In this document: positions 28,140-37,973 of the stretch, one piece after another
How positions within the stretch are numbered: the first letter of the stretch is position 1
Layout of the letters: each line of letters opens with the position of its first letter
Source of the DNA: JAMXLJ01 sp036558745
GTDB taxonomy: Bacteria > Actinomycetota > Acidimicrobiia > IMCC26256 > JAMXLJ01
Direction: 5' to 3'
NCBI GenBank assembly: GCA_036558745.1
Contig: DATBEZ010000043.1
Span: 110,478 to 174,477, forward strand
DNA: 64,000 nt
Made by a program: the position numbers and the translations under genes
Notes under the pieces: generated by a model
Databases searched by the model: none
Told to the model about the DNA's origin: nothing
What the model saw: the letters and a program-made list of their open reading frames with translations, nothing else

Positions 28140-28793
28140 ATGAGAACACGTGCTGCCGGCCGGTGGGCCGGTGCAGGGTCGGTCGTCGTCGCGGCCATCG
28201 CGGGAGTCGTCATCCTCGCCGGATGCGGCGGCGGCTCGTCGAAGGCGAAGACGTCGCCGACGACCGCCGCTTCCTCGACGCAGGGATCGTCGGCGAACCG
28301 TCAGGCGCTGCAGGCGTACCGGACGTGCCTGCAGCAGCACGGCGTGACCAACTTCGGCAATTTCGGCGGTCGCCGCAACCGCACCGGTGGCACGGGCGCG
28401 ACCCAGGGGACCGCGACGCCGCCCTCGTCGCGTCCGCCGTTGTCGGCCGCGGACCGCGCCAAGCTCCAGGCTGCCCAGCAGGCCTGTCAGAGCAAGCTGC
28501 CGAGTGGGTTCACGCAGCAGCGCCAGCAGGACCTCGCCGCGTACCGCAGCTGCCTCAAGGACCACGGCGTGAACGTGCCGGCGACGCCTGACACGAATGG
28601 TGGTGGCGCCTTCGGCGGCGGGCTCGGGAACATCAACCGCAACGACCCGACGTTCCAGGCCGCGAACAAGATCTGCGCGCCGTTGCTGCCCGCAGGTGGT
28701 GGCTTCGGCCGGGGTGGACAGGGCGGCCAGAACGGCACCGCGACGAGCGGCGCGCCGAACGCGGCGGGAACGCGGATCCGGAGCACGGTGTGA
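28140..28793 (+). CDS. Lipoprotein, first gene of MacAB-like export operon
   Basis: 217 residues with a signal and lipobox (VVILAGC, Cys29). Two copies of a Cys-containing motif, AYRTCLQQHGV (59-69) and AYRSCLKDHGV (134-144), are followed by Gly/Phe/Asn-rich tracts (GGGFGRGGQGG). The repeat is typical of small secreted proteins encoded upstream of efflux adaptor genes in actinobacteria. The stop overlaps the adaptor start (GTGA). The function is unknown; likely an extracytoplasmic accessory or binding protein. Confidence 0.78.
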   Translation: MRTRAAGRWAGAGSVVVAAIAGVVILAGCGGGSSKAKTSPTTAASSTQGSSANRQALQAYRTCLQQHGVTNFGNFGGRRNRTGGTGATQGTATPPSSRPPLSAADRAKLQAAQQACQSKLPSGFTQQRQQDLAAYRSCLKDHGVNVPATPDTNGGGAFGGGLGNINRNDPTFQAANKICAPLLPAGGGFGRGGQGGQNGTATSGAPNAAGTRIRSTV

Positions 28794-30481
28794 GCGCACT
28801 CCCGGCACGCGCGCCGGAGCAACCCGAGCGATCGCGACGCGCCGAACCGATCGGCGCGTCGCCCCCTCCGGGTCGCCGTCGCGGTGTGCGTTGGTACGAC
28901 GGTGTGCTCGCCGCGTTGCTCGTGACCGCGGTCGTCCTCGCCGCGACGTCGGTCGGCGCGTCGAGCAGCGCGTCGCAGACGGTGCGGACCACGACCGTGC
29001 AACGAGGCGTCGTGCAGTCGTCGGTGCAGGCGAGCGGGAACGTCGCGCCGGCCGCGACGTACTCCGTCGGGTTCCAGACCGCGGGCACGGTCACCGAGAT
29101 CGACGTGTCGGTCGGTCAGCAGGTGACGCAGGGTCAGCAGCTGGCGAAGGTCGATGCAACGCAGGCGCAGGCCCAGCTCGCGGCGGCGAACGCGAACCTG
29201 AGCTCGGCGCGCGCCAACCTGGGACAGGTCCAACAGGTGTTGACGCCGGCGGAGCGCAACCAGATCGCGGTGGGTGAGCAGCAGGCCCAGGCCGCGGTCG
29301 ACGACGCGACGAACGGTCTCATGGCGGCGCAGAACAAGCTCGCGGCCGATCAGGCCGCGCACGCGCCCGCGAACACGATCAACCAGGACCAGCAGGCCGT
29401 GTCGTCGGCGCAGGACAAGCTGACGCAGGCCCAGAACCAGCAGCAGACACAGCTCGCGGGCGACGCGGTGAAGGAGGAGCCTGCGCAGGCGAGCCAGGTC
29501 GACTCCGCGAACGCGAGCATCGCGTCGGCTGAGGCGTCGGTGATCAGCGCACAGAAGGCGGTCGCGGGCACCGTCCTCACGGCGCCCGCGAACGGTGTCG
29601 TCACCGCGATCAACGGAAGCGTCGGTCAGAACGCGAGCGGCAGCGGCACGTCGACCGTCTCCAGCTCGGGCACCTCGGGCTCGTCCGGCTCGTCCGGGTC
29701 GGGCGGGGCGACGGGCGGTACCGGTGGAGCAGGCGGCACCGGTGGCACCGGTGGCGGTGGAGCGGGCGGCGCGGGGGGCTCGGGTGGTGGCGCGACCGGC
29801 GCGGCGGCGAGCTCGACCGCGTCGTCGTCTTCCTCCTCGTCCTCGTCGTCGGGTTCGGGTTCGAGCTCGGCGTTCATCACGCTCACCGACCTCTCGACGA
29901 TGAACGTGAGCGTCGGGTTCTCCGAGTCCGACGCGGTGAACATCAAGGTGAACCAGCCCGCGACGGTCACGTTCTCGGCGCTCCCGAACGTGACGCTGCC
30001 GGGTGTGGTGACGAGTCTGTCGACGACGTCGACGGTCGTCAGCAACGTCGTGACCTACAACGCGAACATCCAGCTCACCCAGAACGACATCGGGGTGAAG
30101 CCTGGCATGACCGCCGCGGTCACCGTGATCACGGGCGAGCACGACAACGTGCTCCACGTGCCGAGCTCGGCCGTGCGCGGCGCGGGCACCACCGGAACGG
30201 TCACCGTCATGCAGGGCAAGAAGCAGGTGCAGGTGCCGGTGACGATCGGCCTGCGCGGTGACACCGACACCGAGATCACGAGCGGCCTGACCGCGGGCCA
30301 GACCGTCGTGACGTCGACGGCGACGGCCGGCAACAGCACCGCGAACGGGCTCACCAACCTGCTCACCAACCGGCTCCGTGGTGGCGCGGGCGGCGGGCTG
30401 GGTGGTGGCCTCGGCGGTGGTGGCGGTGGCTTCGGTGGTGGTGGTGGTGGTGGTGGTGGCTTCGGCGGGCGGGGCGGATGA
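28790..30481 (+). CDS. Efflux periplasmic adaptor (MacA/HlyD-type)
   Basis: 563 residues. An N-terminal membrane helix (38-58) is followed by the adaptor lipoyl half-motif GTVTEIDVSVGQQVTQGQQLAKVD, a long helical hairpin rich in Gln/Ala, a barrel and a membrane-proximal domain. A low-complexity insert of about 78 residues (283-360, runs of GGTGG and Ser) sits in the barrel region, and the C-terminus ends in a GGGGGFGGGG tail. It links an ABC exporter to the cell surface. Coupled on both sides (GTGA upstream, ATGA downstream). Confidence 0.88.
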   Translation: MSALPARAPEQPERSRRAEPIGASPPPGRRRGVRWYDGVLAALLVTAVVLAATSVGASSSASQTVRTTTVQRGVVQSSVQASGNVAPAATYSVGFQTAGTVTEIDVSVGQQVTQGQQLAKVDATQAQAQLAAANANLSSARANLGQVQQVLTPAERNQIAVGEQQAQAAVDDATNGLMAAQNKLAADQAAHAPANTINQDQQAVSSAQDKLTQAQNQQQTQLAGDAVKEEPAQASQVDSANASIASAEASVISAQKAVAGTVLTAPANGVVTAINGSVGQNASGSGTSTVSSSGTSGSSGSSGSGGATGGTGGAGGTGGTGGGGAGGAGGSGGGATGAAASSTASSSSSSSSSSGSGSSSAFITLTDLSTMNVSVGFSESDAVNIKVNQPATVTFSALPNVTLPGVVTSLSTTSTVVSNVVTYNANIQLTQNDIGVKPGMTAAVTVITGEHDNVLHVPSSAVRGAGTTGTVTVMQGKKQVQVPVTIGLRGDTDTEITSGLTAGQTVVTSTATAGNSTANGLTNLLTNRLRGGAGGGLGGGLGGGGGGFGGGGGGGGGFGGRGG

Positions 30482-31262
30482 CGGCCGCCCCGCGCGTCCG
30501 TCGTCCCGTCATCTCCCTGCACGACGTGTGGAAGACGTACGGGCTCGGTGAGGCGCGCGTGCACGCGTTGCGCGCGGTGACCGTCCGCATCGACCGCGGC
30601 GACTACGTCGCGATCATGGGCCCGTCCGGAAGTGGCAAGACGACGTTCATGAACATCGTGTCGTGCATGGACGCGCCGTCCCGCGGCAGGTACCTCCTCG
30701 ACGGCTACGACGTGACCAACCTGGAAGAAGCCGACCTGGCCGAGATCCGCAACCACAAGATCGGTCTCGTGTTCCAGAGCTTCAACCTGCTGCCGCGGCT
30801 CAACGCGCTCGAGAACGTCGAGCTGCCGCTCGTGTACGCGGGCCTGTCGCGAAGCCAACGACGCGCGCTCGCGCTCGACGCGCTCGACGCGGTCGGCCTC
30901 GGGGCCCGGATCCGCCACCGTCCGAACGAGCTGTCCGGCGGACAGCAGCAGCGTGTCGCGATCGCGCGGGCGATCGTCGGCGATCCACCGCTGCTGCTCG
31001 CCGACGAGCCGACCGGGAACCTGGCCTCGTCGCAGGCCGACGAGGTGCTCGACATCTTCGCCGGGCTCAACGCCGCCGGTCGCACGGTCGTCGTGATCAC
31101 GCACGAGCCGACGGTGGGCGAGCGCGCGAAGCGGATCGTCCGCTTCAGCGACGGCCGCATCGTCGACGACAATCGTCTGGCCGCGCGGCTCGGACCGCCC
31201 CCGCCGGCACGGCCGAACCCGAACGTCGCGTCGATCGCCTCGCGCACACGGGGCGTGCCGGC

Positions 31263-31266
<4 letters not shown>
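30478..31266 (+). CDS. ABC transporter ATPase (MacB/LolD-type)
   Basis: 262 residues. Walker A GPSGSGKT at 48-55, signature LSGGQQQR at 152-159, Walker B LLLADEP at 172-178, then EPTGNLASSQ, typical of the MacB/LolD export class. It drives the permease encoded next, whose GTG start overlaps this stop (GTGA at 31263). Cytoplasmic, membrane-associated. Confidence 0.93.
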
Positions 31267-32498
<1,232 letters not shown>

Positions 32499-32514
32499 CC
32501 CTCAGGGAGCGATC

Positions 32515-33252
32515 GTGAGCATTCCCGACGACCGTGCCGGCCAGCGCGCCGACCAGGTCGACACGACACAGCCCGTCGACCAGATCGACCACGACGACAC
32601 CGGCAGCGTCGCGTTCGCGGCCGGGTCGGGCGACGCAGCCGCGCCCGGTGGCGCCTTCGACGACGATCCCGACGACCTGCTGGACGAGCCCGAGCCGTTG
32701 CCGATCGCGTCGCGCCGGCGGCGGCTGAGCATCCTGACCGCGGTGCTCGCGCTCGCGGCCGTGGGCGCGGCGGGGTTCTACTCCGGTGTGCTCGTGCAGA
32801 AGCACCAGAAGTCGTCGAGCTCGTCGACCGCGAGCGCGCTCCAGGCGCTCGCGTCGCGCTTCGGTCGTGGAACGGGCACGGGCGCGAACGGCGCGGCCGC
32901 CGGCGCCGCGGGCGGCGCGGGTGGTGCGGGTGCCGGTGGTGGCGCGGTGCGCGGCACCGTGAAGCTGATCGACGGGTCGAACATCTACGTCACCAACGCA
33001 CAGGGCAACACGGTCAAGGTCGCGACCAACAGCGGCTCGCAGGTGACGAAGACCGTGAGCGGCGCGGTCGGCGACGTGAAGATCGGCGACACGGTCACGG
33101 TGGTCGGCCCCCAGGGCACCGACGGCACCTACACGGCCCAGCGGGTCACGATCGGCGGTGCCGGTGGTGGCGGCGGGTTCGGTGGCGGTGGCGGCTTCGG
33201 CGGCTTCGGGGGTGGCGCGGGCGGCGGCGCGGCGGCGGGCGCCGGCGGCTAG
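32515..33252 (+). CDS. Membrane-anchored DUF5666-like protein
   Basis: 245 residues from GTG 32515. An acidic cytoplasmic N-terminus, one helix (71-93, LSILTAVLALAAVGAAGFYSGVLV), a Gly/Ala linker, an OB-like beta domain (145-214, GTVKLIDGSNIYVTNAQGNTVKV, VGDVKIGDTVTVVG) as in DUF5666 proteins, and a GGGFGG-rich tail. The last gene of the export operon. The role is unknown; a surface domain with a sticky Gly-rich end is suggested by the sequence. Confidence 0.72.
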   Translation: MSIPDDRAGQRADQVDTTQPVDQIDHDDTGSVAFAAGSGDAAAPGGAFDDDPDDLLDEPEPLPIASRRRRLSILTAVLALAAVGAAGFYSGVLVQKHQKSSSSSTASALQALASRFGRGTGTGANGAAAGAAGGAGGAGAGGGAVRGTVKLIDGSNIYVTNAQGNTVKVATNSGSQVTKTVSGAVGDVKIGDTVTVVGPQGTDGTYTAQRVTIGGAGGGGGFGGGGGFGGFGGGAGGGAAAGAGG

Positions 33253-33352
33253 CCCGGGGAGTACCGCAGCGCCCGTCGGCCCTGCTCAGCGGGCCGGGCG
33301 GGCCGTTCCGACCGATGAGCGCTTGCGCGTTCGGGTGACCGTTGGCACAATG

Positions 33353-33369
33353 GGAGAATGCCATTCTCC
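33353..33369. promoter_or_regulatory. Palindrome over the TetR start codon
   Basis: GGAGAATGCCATTCTCC: perfect 7-bp arms with a 3-bp centre. It includes the ATG at 33358 used as the start of the TetR gene. The size and symmetry fit a TetR operator, giving autorepression; the position over the start codon is unusual. It could alternatively be chance. Confidence 0.5.
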
Positions 33370-34086
33370 GAAACGGCGCACGACCGCCCGGCGGGCGTCC
33401 GTCCGCACGCGGCGAGCGCCACGGAGGCAACGGTCGAGCCCGCGTGGCGCCAGCGTGCGCTCCGGCGCTCGCTCGAGCCCGCCCGGGCGCGTTCGGTGGA
33501 ACGGCTCGAACGCTTCGTGCAGGCGGCCCGTGACCTCGCGGACGAGTCGGGGAGCGCCGCGTTCACCGTCCCGCAGCTGGCGGCGCGCGCGGGTCTGTCG
33601 CTCAAGACGTTCTACCGGTGCTTCCCAGGCAAGGACGAGCTGCTGCTCGCGCTCCTGGAGGACGACAGTCGCATCGGCGCGCAGTTGCTCGCGAACGCGG
33701 TCGACGCGCACGCCGATCCCGCGTCGCGCGTACGCGCGTACGTCGACGCGATCTTCGGCATGGTGGCGCTTCCCGGTGCCGCGGGCTACGCCGGCGTGCT
33801 CGTGCGCGAGCACCGCCGCCTCTCCGAGGATCACCCCGAGGAGTTGCGCGGCGCGCTCGCGCCGATGGTCGAGCTGCTCGCGCGTGAGATCGCGGGCGCG
33901 GTCGACGCGGGTCTCGCGCGCAGCACCGACGCGGGCAGGGACGCGGAGACGGTCTTCGGGCTGTTGCTCGCGGGGATCCACGACGTGACGTGCGGGCGTG
34001 GTGACGCGACCGAGCTCGCGGCCTACTTGTGGCGGTTCTGCTGGACCGGGCTGCGTGGAGACGAGGACGGAAGACCAGGCGGCTGA
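33358..34086 (+). CDS. TetR-family transcriptional regulator
   Basis: 242 residues. After a 40-residue disordered extension comes a TetR HTH (about 55-95: FTVPQLAARAGLSLKTFYRCFPGKDELLLALLEDD), then a helical ligand domain. The start at ATG 33358 lies inside a palindrome (see that entry). The P450 gene follows 25 bp downstream, so it probably controls that gene and its neighbours, responding to a small hydrophobic ligand; the ligand is unknown. Confidence 0.85.
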   Translation: MPFSETAHDRPAGVRPHAASATEATVEPAWRQRALRRSLEPARARSVERLERFVQAARDLADESGSAAFTVPQLAARAGLSLKTFYRCFPGKDELLLALLEDDSRIGAQLLANAVDAHADPASRVRAYVDAIFGMVALPGAAGYAGVLVREHRRLSEDHPEELRGALAPMVELLAREIAGAVDAGLARSTDAGRDAETVFGLLLAGIHDVTCGRGDATELAAYLWRFCWTGLRGDEDGRPGG

Positions 34087-34111
34087 CGCCGGTCGGCACG
34101 TGGAGGACGAC

Positions 34112-35332
34112 ATGGAGAGCATGCACCACATCGACGATCCGCTGGTGAGGTTGTTCTCGCCCGGCGGTGCCAACGAGCCCCACGACGCGTACCGGCAGTT
34201 GCGTGACGAGTGTCCTGTCACGCGCGGCCCGTCGTTCGACGGTGGCAACGAGGTGACGATCGCGCGCTACGAGGACGTGTGCTGGGCCCTGCGCCATCCC
34301 GAGGTGTTCTCGTCGTCGGCCGAGGCCGTCGACATCGGTCAGGAGCAGGCGCTGATCCCGCTGCAGGTCGATCCGCCCGAGCACGTCCACTACCGGCGGC
34401 TCCTCGACCCGCAGTTCGCGCCCAAGCGGATGGCCGAGCTCGAGAAGGGTGCGCGGGAGTTCGTCAACTCGCTCATCGACGGCTTCGCGACGCGCGGCAG
34501 CTGCGACTTCCACGAGGAGTTCGCGACGCCCTTGCCGTCGACGATCTTCCTGCTCCTCATGGGTCTGCCCCACGGGGACCTGCCGACGTTCCTGCAGTGG
34601 CGGGACAACACCGTCCGTCCCGACGTGGAGCCGGGCGACTTCGAGGGCGCGGCGCGCATCCGTGAGGCGACGGGCCGCGAGATCACGCAGTACTTCGAGG
34701 CCGCGATCGAGGACCGTCGACGCAACCCCGACGACATGCTGTTGAGCCGTCTCGTGCACGCGGAGATGGACGGCCGTGCGCTCGGCCGCGAGGAGCTGCT
34801 CGGCATCGCGCACCTGTTGATGCTCGGCGGGCTCGACACCGTCACCGCGACGCTCGACTGCGCGATCGCGTACCTCGCCAATCATCCGGAACGTCGCGAT
34901 CGCATGGTCGACGACCCGTCGCTCACGGCGGGGGCGGTCGAGGAGCTGTTGCGGTGGGAGACGCCGGTGCAGATGGTGGCGCGCGTCGTGAAGCAGGACG
35001 TGACCATGTGCGGCGTGGACGTCAAGGCCGGCGACAAGGTCGCATTGCTGCTCGGCGCGGCCGACAGTGACGAGCGCGAGTTCGACGACGAGGACGTCGA
35101 CTTCGGTCGCCAGCCGAACCGGCACGTCGCCTTCGGCGCCGGGCCGCACCGCTGCCTCGGGTCGCACCTCGCCCGCCTCGAGCTGCGGGTAGCGCTCGAG
35201 GAGTTCCACCGGCGCATCCGGAACTACCGGATCCCCGACGGGACTCAGCTCGTCTACTCCCCGGGCATCCGCCAGACGGAGAGCCTGCCGCTCGAGTTCG
35301 ATCCGGAGCAGGCGAGCCCGGCGCTGTCGTAG
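34112..35332 (+). CDS. Cytochrome P450
   Basis: 406 residues from ATG 34112 with GGAGG upstream. The heme-binding loop FGAGPHRCLG has Cys348; the K-helix ExxR is E278-L-L-R281 (EELLRW); the I-helix shows GGLDTVTA (239-246) in place of the usual AGxDTT. Soluble class I type, needing ferredoxin and reductase encoded elsewhere. Probably hydroxylates a lipid, terpenoid or xenobiotic; the TetR regulator next to it fits inducible catabolism. Confidence 0.93.
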   Translation: MESMHHIDDPLVRLFSPGGANEPHDAYRQLRDECPVTRGPSFDGGNEVTIARYEDVCWALRHPEVFSSSAEAVDIGQEQALIPLQVDPPEHVHYRRLLDPQFAPKRMAELEKGAREFVNSLIDGFATRGSCDFHEEFATPLPSTIFLLLMGLPHGDLPTFLQWRDNTVRPDVEPGDFEGAARIREATGREITQYFEAAIEDRRRNPDDMLLSRLVHAEMDGRALGREELLGIAHLLMLGGLDTVTATLDCAIAYLANHPERRDRMVDDPSLTAGAVEELLRWETPVQMVARVVKQDVTMCGVDVKAGDKVALLLGAADSDEREFDDEDVDFGRQPNRHVAFGAGPHRCLGSHLARLELRVALEEFHRRIRNYRIPDGTQLVYSPGIRQTESLPLEFDPEQASPALS

Positions 35333-35339
35333 CGGCGGC

Positions 35340-35429
35340 TCACGAGCCGCCGCGGTCGCGGGTGCGGAGCGCGACCACGACGAAGTAGACGACGAATGCG
35401 GCGGTGACGAGCGCCCACACGATCGTCAT
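35340..35429 (-). CDS. Possible 29-residue single-pass membrane microprotein
   Basis: From ATG 35429: MTIVWALVTAAFVVYFVVVA then a basic/acidic tail LRTRDRGGS. One hydrophobic helix, Arg-rich cytoplasmic end. It is convergent with the P450 gene. The layout resembles CcmD-like or subunit-type microproteins. No family recognised; there is no strong ribosome-binding site visible, so the call is tentative. Confidence 0.4.
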   Translation of the reverse strand: MTIVWALVTAAFVVYFVVVALRTRDRGGS

Positions 35430-35525
35430 GGTCGGCAGCGTTGCACGCACGCGTCGAAGGGCCAAGAGGCCCGGCCCACCCGGCGCCGACCGTCGCGTCG
35501 ACGCCGGGCAGGCTGACGCGCCGCG

Positions 35526-35669
35526 TCAGGTGAAGATGCTGACGCCGCCGGGGCCGATCAGCAGCCCGAGAATCACGAGTGCGATGCCGTAGAGCACGGC
35601 GCCGCGGATGGCGGCGACGATCCCGGCAACGACCAGGATCACGGCGATGAGCCACAGGATGAACGCCAT
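35526..35669 (-). CDS. Small GPGG-motif membrane protein
   Basis: 47 residues from ATG 35669, with AAGGGG upstream. Two membrane helices (AFILWLIAVILVVAGIVAAI and YGIALVILGLLI) and a C-terminal GPGGVSIFT. The same layout is common in actinobacteria as a conserved small protein of unknown function. Confidence 0.75.
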   Translation of the reverse strand: MAFILWLIAVILVVAGIVAAIRGAVLYGIALVILGLLIGPGGVSIFT

Positions 35670-35829
35670 TGTTCTTGCCCCTTGGTCAGGTTTGTGGCCG
35701 GAGTGTTGCCGGAGGGGGCTCTCACACAAACGTCGGTGGGGCGCGATTGCGGCGTGACCGTGGTGGGCACCCTGCCGGTAGCCGGTGATCCCGTCAGCCA
35801 TCATGACGACTGGGACTCGAGCCACGATC

Positions 35830-36243
35830 ATGACGACGTTGGTGCAGACGGTTCTCCAACCCACACCCCCGTGCGTCGCTTCCGCGCGGGAAGCCGTGCA
35901 CGAGGCGCTCGATCGCGTGGGGTTGGAGGGCATCGCCGACGACGCGTCGCTGCTCACGTCCGAGCTCGTCACCAACGGCGTGCGGCACGCCGGAACGACC
36001 CTGTCGCTGCGGGCCGATTTCGACGGCCGCCGGGTGCGCGTGGAGCTGGAGGACCGTGAGCTCCGACCACCGCAGCCGCGTACGCGTCGGGACCGGGAAC
36101 CCGGAGGACTGGGGCTCGCGATCATCGACGTCGTTGCGAGCCGGTGGGGATACGAGTGGGTCGACGACCGAGGCAAGGTGGTCTGGTTCGAGCTCGACGC
36201 GCCTCACGGGGAGCTCGCGCACGCGGGCCCGGGTCGCGTCTAG
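35830..36243 (+). CDS. Anti-sigma-factor-like ATP-binding protein (HATPase_c)
   Basis: 137 residues from ATG 35830; a GTG at 35785 would add 15 residues. The N box is ELVTNGVRHA, and the G box is GGLGLAIIDVVASRWG. This is the RsbW/SpoIIAB-type fold, which phosphorylates anti-anti-sigma factors or binds ATP. No sigma factor or STAS protein is next to it. A second member lies at 46.5 kb. Confidence 0.82.
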   Translation: MTTLVQTVLQPTPPCVASAREAVHEALDRVGLEGIADDASLLTSELVTNGVRHAGTTLSLRADFDGRRVRVELEDRELRPPQPRTRRDREPGGLGLAIIDVVASRWGYEWVDDRGKVVWFELDAPHGELAHAGPGRV

Positions 36244-36334
36244 CGCGAAGTGGAGCGGCAGTCCTTCACTCGCACGGCAGCGTTCCGCAGCGCACTGCGA
36301 GACATTTGTACGGCGCAAAGATCGTCACGGGTCG

Positions 36335-36699
36335 TCAGAGCCATTGGGCCACGCCGCCGTGGCCCGAGCACGTCCCGGAGCGGTGTTGGCTGAAGGAGTA
36401 GGACCCGTCATTGCAGTGCGCCGTCGCACCTGCGGGCGCGCCGCCTCCGCTCGGGGCGTAGGGCGAGCAGACGGTGTTGCCGTCGTGGCGGGCGCCCGAG
36501 CGACCACGGCATGGTGGTCGTCGGAGCCGGTGGCGGCTCCGACGATTCCGGCGATCAAGAGCACGGCGGCGATCGCAATGACGATGGCGACGGCCCGACG
36601 TTGATACCAACGACGCTGGGTCCGTGCCGCCTGCTGCCACCCCGCAGAAGGCACGGCCGAGAGCGGCTGTGTCGCCGGGTCATCGACGGGTATCGGCAC
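36335..36699 (-). pseudogene. DUF3761-type protein gene, frameshifted
   Basis: From GTG 36699 the first frame encodes a membrane helix (AVAIVIAIAAVLLIAGIVG) and a Ala/Pro-rich linker. The conserved C-terminal domain, CNDGSYSFSQHRSGTCSGHGGVAQWL in parts, typical of DUF3761, is in another frame that ends at 36335. The two frames join near 36470-36500 only after a one- or two-base shift. It is a recent pseudogene or a sequence error. The domain is usually at the secreted end of a short membrane protein. Confidence 0.7.
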
Positions 36700-37540
36700 C
36701 CTCTCGAATGGGTCGGTGTTTGCCTAGCCCGCGTCGGAAACGTATTGCGTCCACGACGATCCGTCGTGATAACGAACCTCGTGCCGTCCCGTCGGATCCG
36801 GATACCAACCGGGTGTGGTGGTCACACCGAGCTCCTCGCGCCGTAGCCCTCACCGCTACGTCAGGCGGGAACCATAGCGTGGCTTCGACACCCTCCATTC
36901 ACGATGATTCGACGACTCCATATGACGGTGGACAGCGACCTGTTACGGCTTTGCACGCGACACCGACTCGCGAAGCTGAAGCCAGCGGGCGACGGGCGCG
37001 CAAGGTGAGCGGCACGGGGTGGGAACGGGCGGCGTCTCCCCCCGGGCACCGTTCCCACCAACGCGGGCCGCGTGTCGTCCACCCGCCGGGCAGAGTGAGG
37101 AGCGAGTGGGCGACGACTCGAAAACCATCTCTCATCGCGCCGCTCCATGCAAGGGTCCATTTTCCAGTGGTTCGGAGAGGTCACCAGGCGTAGGTTCGTG
37201 GGAGCTGCCGTTGGGTCCGGGCGGACGGCAGGCGCGGCGGACCCGGCAGGGTGTCACCCGTCTTCCCCCTTTTGGGTGGCGGGTCGCCGCGCGACCCTGG
37301 GGGTGCGCCCCGACCTAGCGACGCCGGAGCCGGCTCCGGCGAACGTCGCGCGCCACGAGGATCGGCACGAAGTCCTGCATCGGTGCATCGCGGAAGCGCT
37401 GCGCGCGTGCTTTCACGCCGGACCGGCTCGATTCCAGCCCGGTCACCTCCGGAAGCGCAGGCTTTCCCGTTCCTTTCCGGGCACTGCACGTCGAAGGAGA
37501 GTGGGGAGCGGCGCACGGCCTGAGCGAAGCACGGGCAACG
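36700..37540. other. Gene-poor stretch
   Basis: 841 bp between the DUF3761 remnant and the VOC gene. I find no frame with a plausible start, codon bias and known motif on either strand. The composition is slightly less GC-biased than the flanking genes, and the frames are arginine- and serine-rich as in out-of-frame translations. It contains an 11-bp hairpin at 37018-37059 and a 6-bp inverted repeat at 37421-37444. It may be decayed sequence, a non-coding RNA locus, or both. Confidence 0.6.
37018..37059. repeat. 11-bp inverted repeat in gene-poor stretch
   Basis: GGTGGGAACGG (37018-37028) pairs with CCGTTCCCACC (37049-37059), a perfect stem with a 20-base loop. The arms are unlike the GTTGGGAC family apart from GTGGGA. 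No gene ends here, so termination is not the obvious role. Confidence 0.7.
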
Positions 37541-37960
37541 TTACGCCGCGCTCCTGCGTTCGATGACCTGGACGTCGAAGTAGATGGGGAGCAGGTACTT
37601 GACGTAGAACGCGTGCACGACGAGGTTCTCGGTGACGAGGTCCTCGTACTCCTTGATCTGCACGCGGTCGTCCTGGGCCTGGAAGCGCTTGCACTCCTCG
37701 AGCAGCCGGTCGACCTCGGCGCGGGTGTCCTGCAACAGCCCGAGATGGTCGTAGCCCGGCGACGACATCGGCTTGCCGCTCTCGGCGAGCAGGATGAACT
37801 GCTCGTCGTCGACGCGCAGGTAATGCGCTTTCTGGCCGACGACGTCGACGTCGGAGCCGCTCCATCCGAAGATCGCGCCGTAGAACCGGTCGATCTCGGC
37901 GCGCGTCACGTCGTCGAGCGTGCCGCGGGTGAACGTCAGCTCCATGTGGTTGAAACGCAT
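37541..37960 (-). CDS. VOC (glyoxalase/bleomycin) family protein
   Basis: 139 residues from ATG 37960, with AGGAGA upstream. MRFNHMELTFTRGTLDDVTRAEIDRFYGAIFGW and the repeated beta-alpha-beta-beta-beta layout of the vicinal oxygen chelate fold are visible; the His5 and Glu near the C-terminus could bind metal. Substrate unknown. The upstream DinB-like gene ends 13 bp before, so the two are cotranscribed. Confidence 0.8.
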   Translation of the reverse strand: MRFNHMELTFTRGTLDDVTRAEIDRFYGAIFGWSGSDVDVVGQKAHYLRVDDEQFILLAESGKPMSSPGYDHLGLLQDTRAEVDRLLEECKRFQAQDDRVQIKEYEDLVTENLVVHAFYVKYLLPIYFDVQVIERRSAA

Positions 37961-37973
37961 CTCGTCTCCTGTG

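Noticed and set aside
27980..28141. 53-residue frame on the minus strand
   Set aside because: Its start overlaps the start of the lipoprotein gene in the opposite direction, and it has no ribosome-binding site or known motif.
30370..30480. Tandem DNA repeat of GGTGGTGGC units
   Set aside because: It is the Gly-rich coding end of the adaptor gene; the codons vary and the protein context explains it.
37421..37444. tRNA-like T-arm (CTCGATTCC with flanking GACCGG/CCGGTC)
   Set aside because: The loop is twelve bases, and no acceptor, D or anticodon arms fold around it.
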